DNA from: Hungatella hathewayi WAL-18680
Lineage (GTDB): Bacteria > Bacillota > Clostridia > Lachnospirales > Lachnospiraceae
Direction of reading: 5' to 3'
Assembly (NCBI RefSeq): GCF_000235505.1
Contig: NZ_JH379028.1
Coordinates: 717,483 to 781,482 of the forward strand
DNA length: 64,000 nucleotides
Position numbers and translations under genes: made by a program. This document shows positions 34,709-43,387 of the stretch, piece after piece. Each line of letters begins with the position of its first letter. The stretch's first letter is position 1. Under the pieces are notes generated by a model, which was not told the origin of the DNA, ran no database searches, and saw nothing but the letters and a program-made list of their open reading frames with translations.

Positions 34709-35665
34709 TTATCGTTTGCGGGCCGTGATGGACACCCACTCGCCCTGGTAGGTAGTTTCGATGATTTCCAGCGCCTCGTTCTGGTTCATGGCCTCCTTCA
34801 CCGCCTCCTCCTTCATATTGATAATGCCGGAGGTGATGAAGATGCCGCCCTTTTTCAAGTGTACCGGAATCTCCTTCTGCAGTAAGATAATCACATCAGC
34901 CAGAATATTGGCCACCACAATATCGTAGCGCTCATATCCCACCTGGTCCTGAACCGCCTTGTCGTCAATGATATTGCCCTGAAGTACCCGGAATTTCTCA
35001 CCGCCAATCTGGTTGGCCTCTAAGTTCTCTCCCACGGCCGTGATGGCATTTTCATCCAAATCCGTGCCGAACACCTCTTTGGCCCCCAGCTTCAGCGCCG
35101 TGATTCCCAGTATTCCGCTTCCCGTTCCCACATCCAGAATCTCCGAATCCGGCGTGAGATATTTGCGAAGCTGGCGGATGCAGAGCTGGGTGGTCTCGTG
35201 CTGGCCGGTTCCAAAGGCTGTACCCGGGTCAATCTGAATCAGCAGCTTGTCCTCATGCTCCTTTGGCATTTCCTCCCAGGTTGGCTTAATCAGGATATCG
35301 TCCACCGTAAACGGCTTAAAGTACTGTTTCCAGTTGTTAATCCAGTCCTTGTCCTCCGTCTCCGACGCCTCGATAGTCCGCTCTCCCACGTCCACGAACT
35401 GGCTCAAATCATCCAGTCCCTCCTCAATCTCCTTAAGAATCCGCTCCAAATCGGAGAGATCCTCCAGGTAAAAGCTGACCTTCGCCACACCCTCGTCCGG
35501 CGGAAGCTCCGGTAAAATGTCAATAAACATTCCCTTGGTCTCAGCCTCCGTCAATGGAATATTATCCTCAATTTCAATTCCTTCAATACCGATTTCATCA
35601 AATAAGTTACTGATTAAATCCACCGCCTCCGTGGTGGTGGTCAGTGTAAATTTATTCCATTTCAT
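34709..35665 (-). CDS. prmA: Ribosomal protein L11 methyltransferase
   Basis: The 318-residue SAM enzyme trimethylates L11. It starts MKWNKFTLTTTTEAVDLIS and has the family motif IDPGTAFGTGQHETTQLC, followed by EILDVGTGSGILGITALKLGA (motif I, seen as LDVGTGSGILGI) and VVANILADVI (NxxA type). It is followed directly by rsmE, a usual pairing. Confidence 0.96.
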   Translation of the reverse strand: MKWNKFTLTTTTEAVDLISNLFDEIGIEGIEIEDNIPLTEAETKGMFIDILPELPPDEGVAKVSFYLEDLSDLERILKEIEEGLDDLSQFVDVGERTIEASETEDKDWINNWKQYFKPFTVDDILIKPTWEEMPKEHEDKLLIQIDPGTAFGTGQHETTQLCIRQLRKYLTPDSEILDVGTGSGILGITALKLGAKEVFGTDLDENAITAVGENLEANQIGGEKFRVLQGNIIDDKAVQDQVGYERYDIVVANILADVIILLQKEIPVHLKKGGIFITSGIINMKEEAVKEAMNQNEALEIIETTYQGEWVSITARKR

Positions 35666-35683
35666 CCCATACTCCTTGCCGGC

Positions 35684-36433
35684 TTACTGCCCTGTTATAA
35701 TTTTTATAAATAGAATCGTCAACACCACCAGTACGATGGGGTGCACAATCTTCTGTCCATTGTTCACCACCATACCGGAGCCGATATAATGACCTCCGAT
35801 ACAGAATACCGCCGCCGCAAATCCCAGCGGGTACATCACCTTGCCGTTAATAATAAAGGTAATCAGGGCCGCGATATTGGACGACAGATTGATGACCTTC
35901 GTCAGTCCCGACGCCTTCTGAATATTCATCTTCGCCACCCCGGTCAGAATCAGGATGAGAAATGTCCCCGTTCCCGGTCCGTAGAACCCGTCGTACATCC
36001 CCACCACAAAGGCGGCCATGATGGCAATCGCCAGCACCCGGTTCTCCGGCAGCGTGTCAATCCCTTCCCCAGCCCCCATGTTCTTGTTGCGGAGCACGTA
36101 GTAGGCCACGATGGGCAGAATCACAATCATCATATTCTTAATCACCGATTCGCTGACCAGCAGAGACAGATTCGCCCCGATAGGGGAGCCAATCAGCGCC
36201 GCCACCGACGCCGCAATCGCGATTTTCCCATGAATAAATCCATTTTTTCCATAACGAATCGTCGAAACGGTGGTTCCCAGGGTGGAACTCAGTTTATTCG
36301 TGCCAAGCGCCATATGAGGCGGCACCCCGGCTATCAAAAACGCAGGAAGGGAGATAAGACCGCCACCCCCTGCAATCGAATCAATAAAACCAGCCAAAAA
36401 CACAAGCGGGCAGACAATCAGATACGATATCAT
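35684..36433 (-). CDS. TauE/SafE (TSUP) family membrane exporter
   Basis: The 249-residue membrane protein has about eight spans and the TSUP signs FLAGFIDSIAGGGGLISLPAFL near the start and VGMYDGFYGPGTGTFLIL in the second half (an internal duplication). Family members export or import sulfite, sulfonates, thiosulfate or similar organic sulfur anions. The ATG at 36433 has AAGAGG upstream, and the promoter starts transcription near 36474, excluding the longer frame. It leads an operon with prmA, rsmE, cysteine desulfurase and thiI, hinting at a sulfur-related substrate. Confidence 0.88.
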   Translation of the reverse strand: MISYLIVCPLVFLAGFIDSIAGGGGLISLPAFLIAGVPPHMALGTNKLSSTLGTTVSTIRYGKNGFIHGKIAIAASVAALIGSPIGANLSLLVSESVIKNMMIVILPIVAYYVLRNKNMGAGEGIDTLPENRVLAIAIMAAFVVGMYDGFYGPGTGTFLILILTGVAKMNIQKASGLTKVINLSSNIAALITFIINGKVMYPLGFAAAVFCIGGHYIGSGMVVNNGQKIVHPIVLVVLTILFIKIITGQ

Positions 36434-36480
36434 ATTAAAAATCCTCTTCCTTACGTATTTTTTACAAAAACCCATGTTAC

Positions 36481-36509
36481 ATAATATCATAATTTATTTT
36501 TTATTGCAA
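36481..36509 (-). promoter_or_regulatory. Promoter of the TSUP-prmA-rsmE-desulfurase-thiI operon
   Basis: Minus strand: TTGCAA (36509-36504), 17-base spacer, TATTAT (36486-36481) with an extended TGA before it. The 150 bases upstream (36510-36658) show no gene. Confidence 0.6.
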
Positions 36510-36658
36510 TAAAACCGTCCGCTCCCGCATTAATCTATTGAACGGATTAAAAAGGCTTCTGTTCCTGGCAAGATTCCGGTGAACACATATCAAACGAAAT
36601 TCCTGAATGCATTACACTCCATCACACAACCGGAGGGGCGTCGGGCAGGGGCACACAT

Positions 36659-36704
36659 AAAAAAAGAAGGTCCGCTGGCACTTAGCCGGCGAGCCTTCTT
36701 TTTT
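36659..36704. terminator. Strong terminator of the DUF3798 importer operon
   Basis: AAAAAAGAAGG (36660-36670) pairs with CCTTCTTTTTT (36694-36704), with an inner CGC-GGC/GCC-GCG stem. T and A runs on both sides make it symmetrical. Confidence 0.85.
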
Positions 36705-36726
36705 ATTGATTATTTTTTCGCGGTTC

Positions 36727-37191
36727 TTAAATATCTCCGCCAATTCCAAACTCATCCACCGTGGTTTCCTCTTCCGCCTCGGTCTCCTCCACCTTGGAAA
36801 CAAACTCGGAGAGGAAGGCATCCTCGGAAAGTCCTGCCAGATAGGTCGGCAGGTTGATGACTATGCCATCCATGTTGTACGGCAGGCTCAGGCTCACATT
36901 GTAAACCATGACACTGTCGCCCTTGTTTGGCGTCACCTCAAAACTCACATCGAAAGTCTGGCCGATGTTGACGGACATGGCTCTCTCTTTATCGTAGAGC
37001 TTGCCAATCCGCTCTCCATCCACATAAACTTCCACCTTATAGAACGATTCATAAGTCTGACCATTATAATCCATGGTCACGTTATCCATATAAACCGTAT
37101 GGCCGCGGCCGATCATCATCATAATGCCTGCAATGATGATTAAAAGCAGGACTGCCCCAAGCTGAAACAGTAATGTACGTTTATTTTTCAA
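36727..37191 (-). CDS. DUF6672-like membrane-anchored protein of the importer
   Basis: The 154-residue protein has one N-terminal membrane anchor (LFQLGAVLLLIIIAGIMMM) and an outside domain with MDYNGQTYESFYKVEVYVDGERIGKLYDKERA (seen as DYNGQTYESFYKVEVYVDG). The end is acidic (EETEAEEETTVDEFG). It overlaps the permease before it by four bases and is the last gene of the ABC operon. Its job is unknown; position suggests an accessory role in capture or assembly. Confidence 0.75.
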   Translation of the reverse strand: MKNKRTLLFQLGAVLLLIIIAGIMMMIGRGHTVYMDNVTMDYNGQTYESFYKVEVYVDGERIGKLYDKERAMSVNIGQTFDVSFEVTPNKGDSVMVYNVSLSLPYNMDGIVINLPTYLAGLSEDAFLSEFVSKVEETEAEEETTVDEFGIGGDI

Positions 37192-38315
37192 TTCGCGTCC
37201 TCCTCATCCTGGTCAAGTTTTAGCTGTTCACCGGCTTTGCTCTTGGCCCGACGTTTTTTCGTCTCATACATAATCAGAGCAAGGGTGATAACACCGTAGG
37301 AGATAAACACGCGGAAATACTCACCAATCATGGAGTCTCCCGTAATCTTGGCTCCTGCGGACGGCGCCACAATGAACATCAAGTGGAACAGGATTGCTCC
37401 CAGGAACACGTTGCCGATGTTTGCCCTGTCAACAGACGCACCGCCTACCAGCAGCGCCGCGATACAGAACATACCAATCTGCTTGTGGGAACTGTATGTG
37501 GAAATATTTCCCATATTCTGTAAATAAATTACCATACCGATACCGGCGCAAACCGTGGACATCACGATGGCGATGATTCTGGTGCGCTCCACCTTGATAC
37601 CGGCATCACCGGCCACATCCATATCCTGGCCCACGGCACGCATGTCCTGGCCAAGTTTCGTTTTGCGGAACCAGATAATAAACAGACACAGCAGTGCAAT
37701 CACAAGTAACGTCAGCACCGGAATCTTGACGCCGCCGATGCGGACCGCCATCAGATTGTCCAGAGACTGTCTCATATTCAGCAGGCTGACCGTGTTACGG
37801 ATGCCGTACCCACGTGGCAGCTTGATGCTGGAATGCTTGATCGGGATAACCGGTCCCATCATGTACAGCACCACCAGCTGGTAGATACCATCCATGAAGA
37901 AGGCTATAATGTAGCTGGTAATCATCTCACGGCCCTTGGCCATATTCAGCATCTTTCCGCAGAATACACCCAGCAGGATGGAAATCGGAATTGAGATGAT
38001 CATTGCAAGAATCATTCCCGGAATGCCCCAGACCTGCCAGTCAGCCACAAAGATGAAACCAATCTGTCCTGCCATGGCGCCCAGCGTCATACCGAAGTTC
38101 AGACCCATACCGGCCATAATCGGAATCAGCAGGCTGAGAATCAGGAACGCGTTTCTGCCCAGTCTGGTCATAATCTCGTTGAGCAGATAAGCCGGTGAAA
38201 ACCCGGACAGTGGAATACAGACGGCGCAGATAATAACAAACATCAGCGGAACCGAGTTATTCCGGACTAATTCTATTATGCTGTTGCTGCCGCTCTTTTT
38301 CTTTTTTGTACTCAT
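37188..38315 (-). CDS. ABC importer permease 2 (BPD_transp_2 type)
   Basis: The 375-residue membrane protein has about eight to ten spans of the ribose/BMP permease type (BPD_transp_2): GMGLNFGMTLGAMAGQIGFIF and a GASVDRANIGNVFLGAILFHL region near the end. The C-terminus is a charged cytoplasmic tail. It overlaps the other permease by four bases and pairs with it to form the channel. The plus-strand frames here are shadows. Confidence 0.92.
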   Translation of the reverse strand: MSTKKKKSGSNSIIELVRNNSVPLMFVIICAVCIPLSGFSPAYLLNEIMTRLGRNAFLILSLLIPIMAGMGLNFGMTLGAMAGQIGFIFVADWQVWGIPGMILAMIISIPISILLGVFCGKMLNMAKGREMITSYIIAFFMDGIYQLVVLYMMGPVIPIKHSSIKLPRGYGIRNTVSLLNMRQSLDNLMAVRIGGVKIPVLTLLVIALLCLFIIWFRKTKLGQDMRAVGQDMDVAGDAGIKVERTRIIAIVMSTVCAGIGMVIYLQNMGNISTYSSHKQIGMFCIAALLVGGASVDRANIGNVFLGAILFHLMFIVAPSAGAKITGDSMIGEYFRVFISYGVITLALIMYETKKRRAKSKAGEQLKLDQDEEDAN

Positions 38316-39385
38316 TTTGTCCCCTCCGTCTTTCTGGTCAAAGCGTAGAGAATCATACCGTTTGATACGATTATACGGATAACCTCGCTCATGTCCATAT
38401 GAATCATGGAATTCATTACCGTTGGGGTCATGGTTACAATACCCTGGAACAGGAACGTACCGATGATAACATTGGTAATGGATGCCTTATTGACCGAAGC
38501 GCCGCCAATCAAAATAGCGGAAACTGCCGGAAGCGCCATATAGAACGGTGCCATGTAAAGCTGGATGAAACCAAAGCCCTGCTCATACATCAGAATACCA
38601 ACCGCGGCAAGCCAGGTAGACATGATAACGGAAAGCATTCTGGTTCTGTCAATGTTCACACCGGAAGCTCTCGCGAACGCCGGGTTGGAACCCACAGCCG
38701 TCATCGCCGTACCGGTTTTCGTGTGAAGAAACGCCCACATCAGGAAGGCCAGCAGTGCGAAAAGCAGAAGGCTGCCCACCGGAATGGATAAGTGGCCGAT
38801 ATTAATCTGAAGGAAGTTGGCAAGCACCTTGTCATAAAATCCTTCCAGAGAGATGGTGGTACGAAGTCCCTTGCCGGCCAGGCCCCAGACCATCGTCGGG
38901 CTGCTGTAAGGAAGCAGAAGCCACATCATACACATAAAGGAAACGGAGGAGAATCCCACATACGTGGCAATCATCATCTCGCCGCCCTTAATCTTGTTGA
39001 GCAGCCAGCCGTAGCCGCCGCCAAAAATCACGGCAAACGGTGTGGAAATCAGAATCGCCATCACAAAACTCATGGGGCCGCTGAAACCGAACTGGATGGA
39101 CATAGTCGCCCCCAGAAGTCCGGAGATAATACCAAGCGGCAGACCGAAGTTCAGTCCACAGCCGGAGTGTATCATCGGCACCATCGCCAGCACCATAACG
39201 GCATTCCAGCTGAAACGGTTGATGGTATTGGTAATCTGTGTCGGGAGGTCCGCTCCGACAAATGGCGTCAGAACAAACATCAGCAGAAGGAATCCGGTGA
39301 TAATCAGTCTCGGAAGACCGAAGTTGTTCAGAAACTCCTTCACCTTTGCCTTATAATCATTTTTACTGTTTACTATTTTATCCAT
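38312..39385 (-). CDS. ABC importer permease 1 (BPD_transp_2 type)
   Basis: The 357-residue paralogue of the next permease has matching segments: HSGCGLNFGLPLGIISGLLGATM and LIGGASVNKASITNVIIGTFLFQGI. About nine spans are visible. The two homologous permeases next to a double ATPase are the usual layout of nucleoside or ribose-type importers. Confidence 0.92.
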   Translation of the reverse strand: MDKIVNSKNDYKAKVKEFLNNFGLPRLIITGFLLLMFVLTPFVGADLPTQITNTINRFSWNAVMVLAMVPMIHSGCGLNFGLPLGIISGLLGATMSIQFGFSGPMSFVMAILISTPFAVIFGGGYGWLLNKIKGGEMMIATYVGFSSVSFMCMMWLLLPYSSPTMVWGLAGKGLRTTISLEGFYDKVLANFLQINIGHLSIPVGSLLLFALLAFLMWAFLHTKTGTAMTAVGSNPAFARASGVNIDRTRMLSVIMSTWLAAVGILMYEQGFGFIQLYMAPFYMALPAVSAILIGGASVNKASITNVIIGTFLFQGIVTMTPTVMNSMIHMDMSEVIRIIVSNGMILYALTRKTEGTK

Positions 39386-39396
39386 GCTGTTCCCCC

Positions 39397-40986
39397 TTAT
39401 TTAACCTGGCTGACCATCAGCAGGCCGAATTCTTCCGAAGACTCGGTCGCCGGCAGGATTCCAGCAATCTTACCGCCTGAAACGATGGCGATGCGGTCAC
39501 AAGTTGTTCTCAGCTCTTCCAGCTCCGATGAAATCATCACAACCGTAACGCCGTTTTCCCGGTTGAACCGTTTTAATGCATCCAGCACCAGCGACTTCGC
39601 GCCCACATCAATTCCTCTCGTCGGTTCGGAGACAAACAGGAATTTCGGTTCCAGTGCAAATGCTTTTGCCAGACAAACCTTCTGCTGGTTACCGCCGGAA
39701 AGTTCCTTGGCCTTCTGCATGGAACTGGTACACTTTATCTGCAGCTCATCGATGTATTTCTGGGTCACCTCATGGATTGCCTTTTCATCTCTCCAGGAAA
39801 TCATGCCGCCCAGATACTTCTTGAGAAATTTATTCTGAATCTGCATCGCGGTAAACGCGATATTCCATTCCAGGGTCTCGTCCAACAACAGACCAACCCC
39901 TCTTCTGTCCTCGGATACAAATGCCAGAGATGCATCCAGACATTTTCTCGGACTGTTAAGCGCTATCTTCTGGCCGTCAAACTCTACCGTTCCGCCAGCT
40001 TCATAGAGTCCCATCACACCGTTTGGAATTCCCAGTTTTCCCTGTCCGGCCAATCCGCCGATTCCAAGGATTTCCCCTTCCTTCACATCCAGGTTGACAT
40101 CGCGCACCGTCTCACCGGGCATATCAACCCAGAGATTGCGGATGGACATGATGGTCTTTGCGTTGGGGTCGATTTTGATATCCGACTTGACAGCGGCCTG
40201 AACATTTCTTCCCACCATCCACTTGGTGATATCCGCCACGTCCGTCTCTTTCGCCGCCACGTCTTTTACCACATAACCGTCTCTCATGATGACAACTTTG
40301 TCGCAGACCGACAAAATCTCATGCAGTCTGTGGGTGATGAAAATCACGGCAATACCTTTTGCAGCCATGCCGCGAATCGATTCCAGCAGAGCTTCCGCCT
40401 CCTGCTCTGTCAGAACAGCCGTCGGCTCATCAAGAATCAACAGCTTTAACTGCTCCTTGCTGAGTTCTCTCGCTATCTCCGTAAACTGCTTATGACCAAC
40501 CGGCATTTCATTGATGGTCATCTCCGCATCAATCTTAACCCCCATCTTATCGATGGCCTTCTCGGAGATTTCCGCCATCTTCTTATAATCGAGGGTATCT
40601 AATCGGTCTCCAAATACCTCGGAGACTATATTCTTTTTCTTCGGCTCCCGGTTCAGCAGGATATTTTCGGTGGCCGTGAAGCCCGGAATCAGGGAGAACT
40701 CCTGATGTACCATTCCGATTCCCGCTTCCAGTGCATCAAACGGAGTGGAGAAGCTGACCTTCTCACCGTTAATCAATACATCTCCGCCGTATCCTCCGGT
40801 TTCTCTGATGACGTCCATACCGAAGAGGAGCTTCATCAGCGTACTCTTACCGGCGCCATTTTCGCCCACCAGGCCCAGAACCTGTCCGGCCTCCAGCGTA
40901 AAATTAATATCAGTCAAGACCTGATTGCCGAAGAAATCCTTCTTGATATTTCTCATCTCCAATAATGGAGCATTGTTATTTGTCAT
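39397..40986 (-). CDS. ABC importer ATPase with two nucleotide-binding domains
   Basis: The 529-residue protein has two fused ATPase domains (about 10-250 and 265-520) as in RbsA/MglA/NupO. The first has Walker A GENGAGKSTLMKLLFG and Walker B LLILDEPTAVLTEQE; the second has a degenerate Walker A (GGLAGQGKLG) and signature ELSGGNQQKVCLAKA with VSEPTRGIDVGAKS. The ATG at 40986 has AGGTGG upstream; the ATG at 40998 has no site. It follows the binding-protein gene by 75 bases. Confidence 0.95.
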   Translation of the reverse strand: MTNNNAPLLEMRNIKKDFFGNQVLTDINFTLEAGQVLGLVGENGAGKSTLMKLLFGMDVIRETGGYGGDVLINGEKVSFSTPFDALEAGIGMVHQEFSLIPGFTATENILLNREPKKKNIVSEVFGDRLDTLDYKKMAEISEKAIDKMGVKIDAEMTINEMPVGHKQFTEIARELSKEQLKLLILDEPTAVLTEQEAEALLESIRGMAAKGIAVIFITHRLHEILSVCDKVVIMRDGYVVKDVAAKETDVADITKWMVGRNVQAAVKSDIKIDPNAKTIMSIRNLWVDMPGETVRDVNLDVKEGEILGIGGLAGQGKLGIPNGVMGLYEAGGTVEFDGQKIALNSPRKCLDASLAFVSEDRRGVGLLLDETLEWNIAFTAMQIQNKFLKKYLGGMISWRDEKAIHEVTQKYIDELQIKCTSSMQKAKELSGGNQQKVCLAKAFALEPKFLFVSEPTRGIDVGAKSLVLDALKRFNRENGVTVVMISSELEELRTTCDRIAIVSGGKIAGILPATESSEEFGLLMVSQVK

Positions 40987-41061
40987 AGTTTTGCCCACCT
41001 AAAACAACAGGGGAGAGTCACCCCTCCCTCTGTCGTCAAATTTATTATTTGCAATAGAATC

Positions 41062-42345
41062 TTATTTGATGGTGAAATATTTCTCAGGAACTTCAATCTT
41101 TGTGGAGCCCATGAAGTGGCCAGGATCGCCCATGATATAGGTATCCTGGTATACCAGGAATACTTTGTCTAACTTAACGCCTGTTTCCACGTTGGTGTAG
41201 TTGGAACCATTCCACTCAGCCTTTGGAGAGAATACCTGATAAGCCTTAGCGATATCATCGATATCTGCAAGCTCGCTCTCGCCCTTTAAGACGTTCATCG
41301 CGTGCTGTGCAAGACCGGCTGTTGTAGTATAGCCATAGGAGTAAGCCCATGTACCAAAGTGGTCAGCGCCGCCTCTCTCAACGATGGTGGACTCTACTTT
41401 AGCAAGAATCTTGTCAAAGTCTCCAGCCTCTTCTGTCAGGTCGATACCAAGCGCTCCAGGATATCCCATCAGTGGGGATGGAAGGTCAGCCTCGATAAAG
41501 TATCCGCCGTATTCCATCAGCTGTTTTAACAGTGGCTCGGTATGAGCATCGTTGGTACAGAAGTAAGCAGCGTTCTTGCCGTACTTCTCAACCCACTCCG
41601 GAACCTTCTCCAGAATGTAAGCCTGGGCACCGGCTACGCCGACGTCAGAAGTTGGGTCCGGAGCGGTCTCAAGAACGAACTCCATGCCAAATTCCTTACA
41701 AGCCTCTTTCATAACGGCAACACGACGGCTCATGGTCTCGTATGCCATATGACGTGGGAAGGAAATATGTACAAAGGTATCACAGCCCAGCTCGTGAGCG
41801 GTACGGATGATTAAGTATCCACGTGCAACGAAGTCGTTGTTGCAGACTAAGTCAGCCGCGCTTCCAATCTCCGGTAAATCCTCGTGGGCCTCACCGGCGA
41901 TACAGATGATGTCCGGGCGGCTCTCTTTAATCTTACGGAATGCTTCTGTTGTTCCAGGAACGGACTGGTTTACGATGATTGCCTTCATCTGAGGGTCATC
42001 GGAAAGGTTTACAATCGTCTGGATCGTGGTCTCAAGCTCCTCTGTGAAGTTGTCAGGATAGATAGCCAGTTTGACAATATCCTCACCATACATCTTCTGG
42101 AACTCCTCAGCGCCACGTCTGTCATCCTCGGACTGGGATACGGAACCGGTTACAATTCCGATATGGAAGTCTTCGGAAGGAGCCATCTCTGTGGCTTCTG
42201 TCTCTGCTGCGTCATCAGCCTTGGTCTCTGCCGCTGTTGTCTCTGCCTTGGTCTCTGCAACCGGCGGAGTTGTGTTTTTGCTTCCACAGGCGGAAAGTGA
42301 AACTACCATGGCGCCTGCAAGCATCACGCTTAAAATCTTTTTCAT
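41062..42345 (-). CDS. DUF3798 lipoprotein, substrate-binding component
   Basis: The 427-residue lipoprotein has the signal MKKILSVMLAGAMVVSLSAC (lipobox SLSAC) and a Thr/Glu/Ala-rich linker (about 25-55), then a periplasmic-binding-protein-like DUF3798 domain: FHIGIVTGSVSQSEDDRRGAEEF (seen as FHIGIVTGSVSQSEDDRR), AIIVNQSVPGTTEAF and GADHFGTWAYSYGYTT. The fold is of the BMP/sugar type 1 binding group. Its ligand is unknown. It is the first gene of the operon with the double ATPase, both permeases and DUF6672. Confidence 0.9.
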   Translation of the reverse strand: MKKILSVMLAGAMVVSLSACGSKNTTPPVAETKAETTAAETKADDAAETEATEMAPSEDFHIGIVTGSVSQSEDDRRGAEEFQKMYGEDIVKLAIYPDNFTEELETTIQTIVNLSDDPQMKAIIVNQSVPGTTEAFRKIKESRPDIICIAGEAHEDLPEIGSAADLVCNNDFVARGYLIIRTAHELGCDTFVHISFPRHMAYETMSRRVAVMKEACKEFGMEFVLETAPDPTSDVGVAGAQAYILEKVPEWVEKYGKNAAYFCTNDAHTEPLLKQLMEYGGYFIEADLPSPLMGYPGALGIDLTEEAGDFDKILAKVESTIVERGGADHFGTWAYSYGYTTTAGLAQHAMNVLKGESELADIDDIAKAYQVFSPKAEWNGSNYTNVETGVKLDKVFLVYQDTYIMGDPGHFMGSTKIEVPEKYFTIK

Positions 42346-42371
42346 ACATTACCTCCAAATAATTATTTATA

Positions 42372-42396
42372 AAAGGGCAGTATCCCCCCTTTTATA
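42372..42396 (-). promoter_or_regulatory. Hairpin or operator at the transcription start of the DUF3798 operon
   Basis: ATAAAAGGG and CCCTTTTAT form a palindrome with a 7-base centre in the leader, about 10-35 bases after the predicted start. It could be a repressor operator or an RNA hairpin. A further IR, GTTAACACTT with TTAATTAAC, lies just upstream of the -35 box. Confidence 0.4.
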
Positions 42397-42405
42397 TTAG
42401 TATTA

Positions 42406-42433
42406 ATTGTAGCATACACCCACATTTTGTCAA
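42406..42433 (-). promoter_or_regulatory. Promoter of the DUF3798 importer operon
   Basis: Minus strand: consensus TTGACA (42433-42428), 16-base spacer, TACAAT (42411-42406) with an extended TGC. It is one of the strongest promoter matches in the window. Confidence 0.7.
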
Positions 42434-42513
42434 TAGTTAACACTTTAATTAATTAACTCGCCAGTGAAATTCGTGAAATTTTTGCCCCTGAAATGATACC
42501 AATAACAGAAAAT

Positions 42514-42545
42514 GGAGCGGATAACGACACTGCCGCCACCGCTCC
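42514..42545 (-). terminator. Hairpin after the sugar-importer operon
   Basis: GGAGCGG pairs with CCGCTCC (7 bp) around an 18-base loop, followed on the minus strand by a short T run (ATTTT). It lies 30 bases after the permease stop and is a weak terminator candidate. Confidence 0.5.
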
Positions 42546-42574
42546 ATGAACATAATTTTCTACCTTCAATCCAT

Positions 42575-43384
42575 TTATCCTTTAATCCCGGAATTCGCAA
42601 TCCCCTCAATAAACCCTTTCTGAAGGAAAAAGAACACAATCAGAACAGGGAAGCTTAAAAGCACCACGCCGGCCATGGTTTCGTTTGGCCGGATAAAGTT
42701 GGCAGCCTTGATGGTGTTTAAGCCCACCGCCAGCGTAAACTTCTCCGTCTTCGCCAGAAATGTGGACGGAACCAGATAAGCATTCCAGCAGCTGGTGAAG
42801 TTCAGTATCGCCAAAGTGGAAATCAGCGGTCCCGACAGTGGCAGAACCACACGGAAGTAGGAACCGATATATCCAAGCCCATCCACCCTTGCCGCCTCAA
42901 TCAGCTCATCGGGAATCGACAGATAAAACTGACGCGCCATAAAAATCGAGAGACTGCTCACCATAAACGGAATCACAAGCCCCTTTATCGTGTTGTGCCA
43001 TCCGAGACTGGCCACCATGATATAGAGCGGCGTCAGCAGAAGCTGGAATGGAATCATCAGGGTGACCAGGACGCTGTTAAAGACAAACTTCCGCCCCCTA
43101 AATTCCAGCTTTGCCAGAGCGTAGCCGGCCAGCAGGCTGGTGGTAATATTTCCCGCCAGCGTTAACACCGTCACCAGCACGGTATTGACATACCATTGCA
43201 GCATGGGATAATCCTCAAACAGCTTTTTGTAATTGTCCAGAGAAATCACATGCAGAGGTGGAATCTTATTTACATACTCAAACGGTACCAGAGAGGTCAC
43301 AACCGCGTACCCCAGAGGCAGCAAAAATACCAGTGTCAACAAAGCCATTACGGCATACAATAAACATATTCTAACCCGTTTCAC
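42575..43384 (-). CDS. Carbohydrate ABC importer permease (MalG type)
   Basis: The 269-residue membrane protein has six spans and the EAA loop of MalG-type permeases: ELIEAARVDGLGYIGSYFRVVLPLSGPL. It begins RVRICLLYAVMALLTLVFLLPLGYAV. It follows the first permease by three bases and works with it and the binding protein at 44316. No ATPase is encoded here; such CUT1 importers often share a single MsmK-type ATPase from elsewhere. Confidence 0.94.
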   Translation of the reverse strand: MKRVRICLLYAVMALLTLVFLLPLGYAVVTSLVPFEYVNKIPPLHVISLDNYKKLFEDYPMLQWYVNTVLVTVLTLAGNITTSLLAGYALAKLEFRGRKFVFNSVLVTLMIPFQLLLTPLYIMVASLGWHNTIKGLVIPFMVSSLSIFMARQFYLSIPDELIEAARVDGLGYIGSYFRVVLPLSGPLISTLAILNFTSCWNAYLVPSTFLAKTEKFTLAVGLNTIKAANFIRPNETMAGVVLLSFPVLIVFFFLQKGFIEGIANSGIKG

Positions 43385-43387
43385 TTT

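Noticed and set aside
42445-42639. 64-residue minus-strand frame after the sugar importer
   Set aside because: It overlaps the permease end in another frame and the terminator hairpin; no ribosome site.
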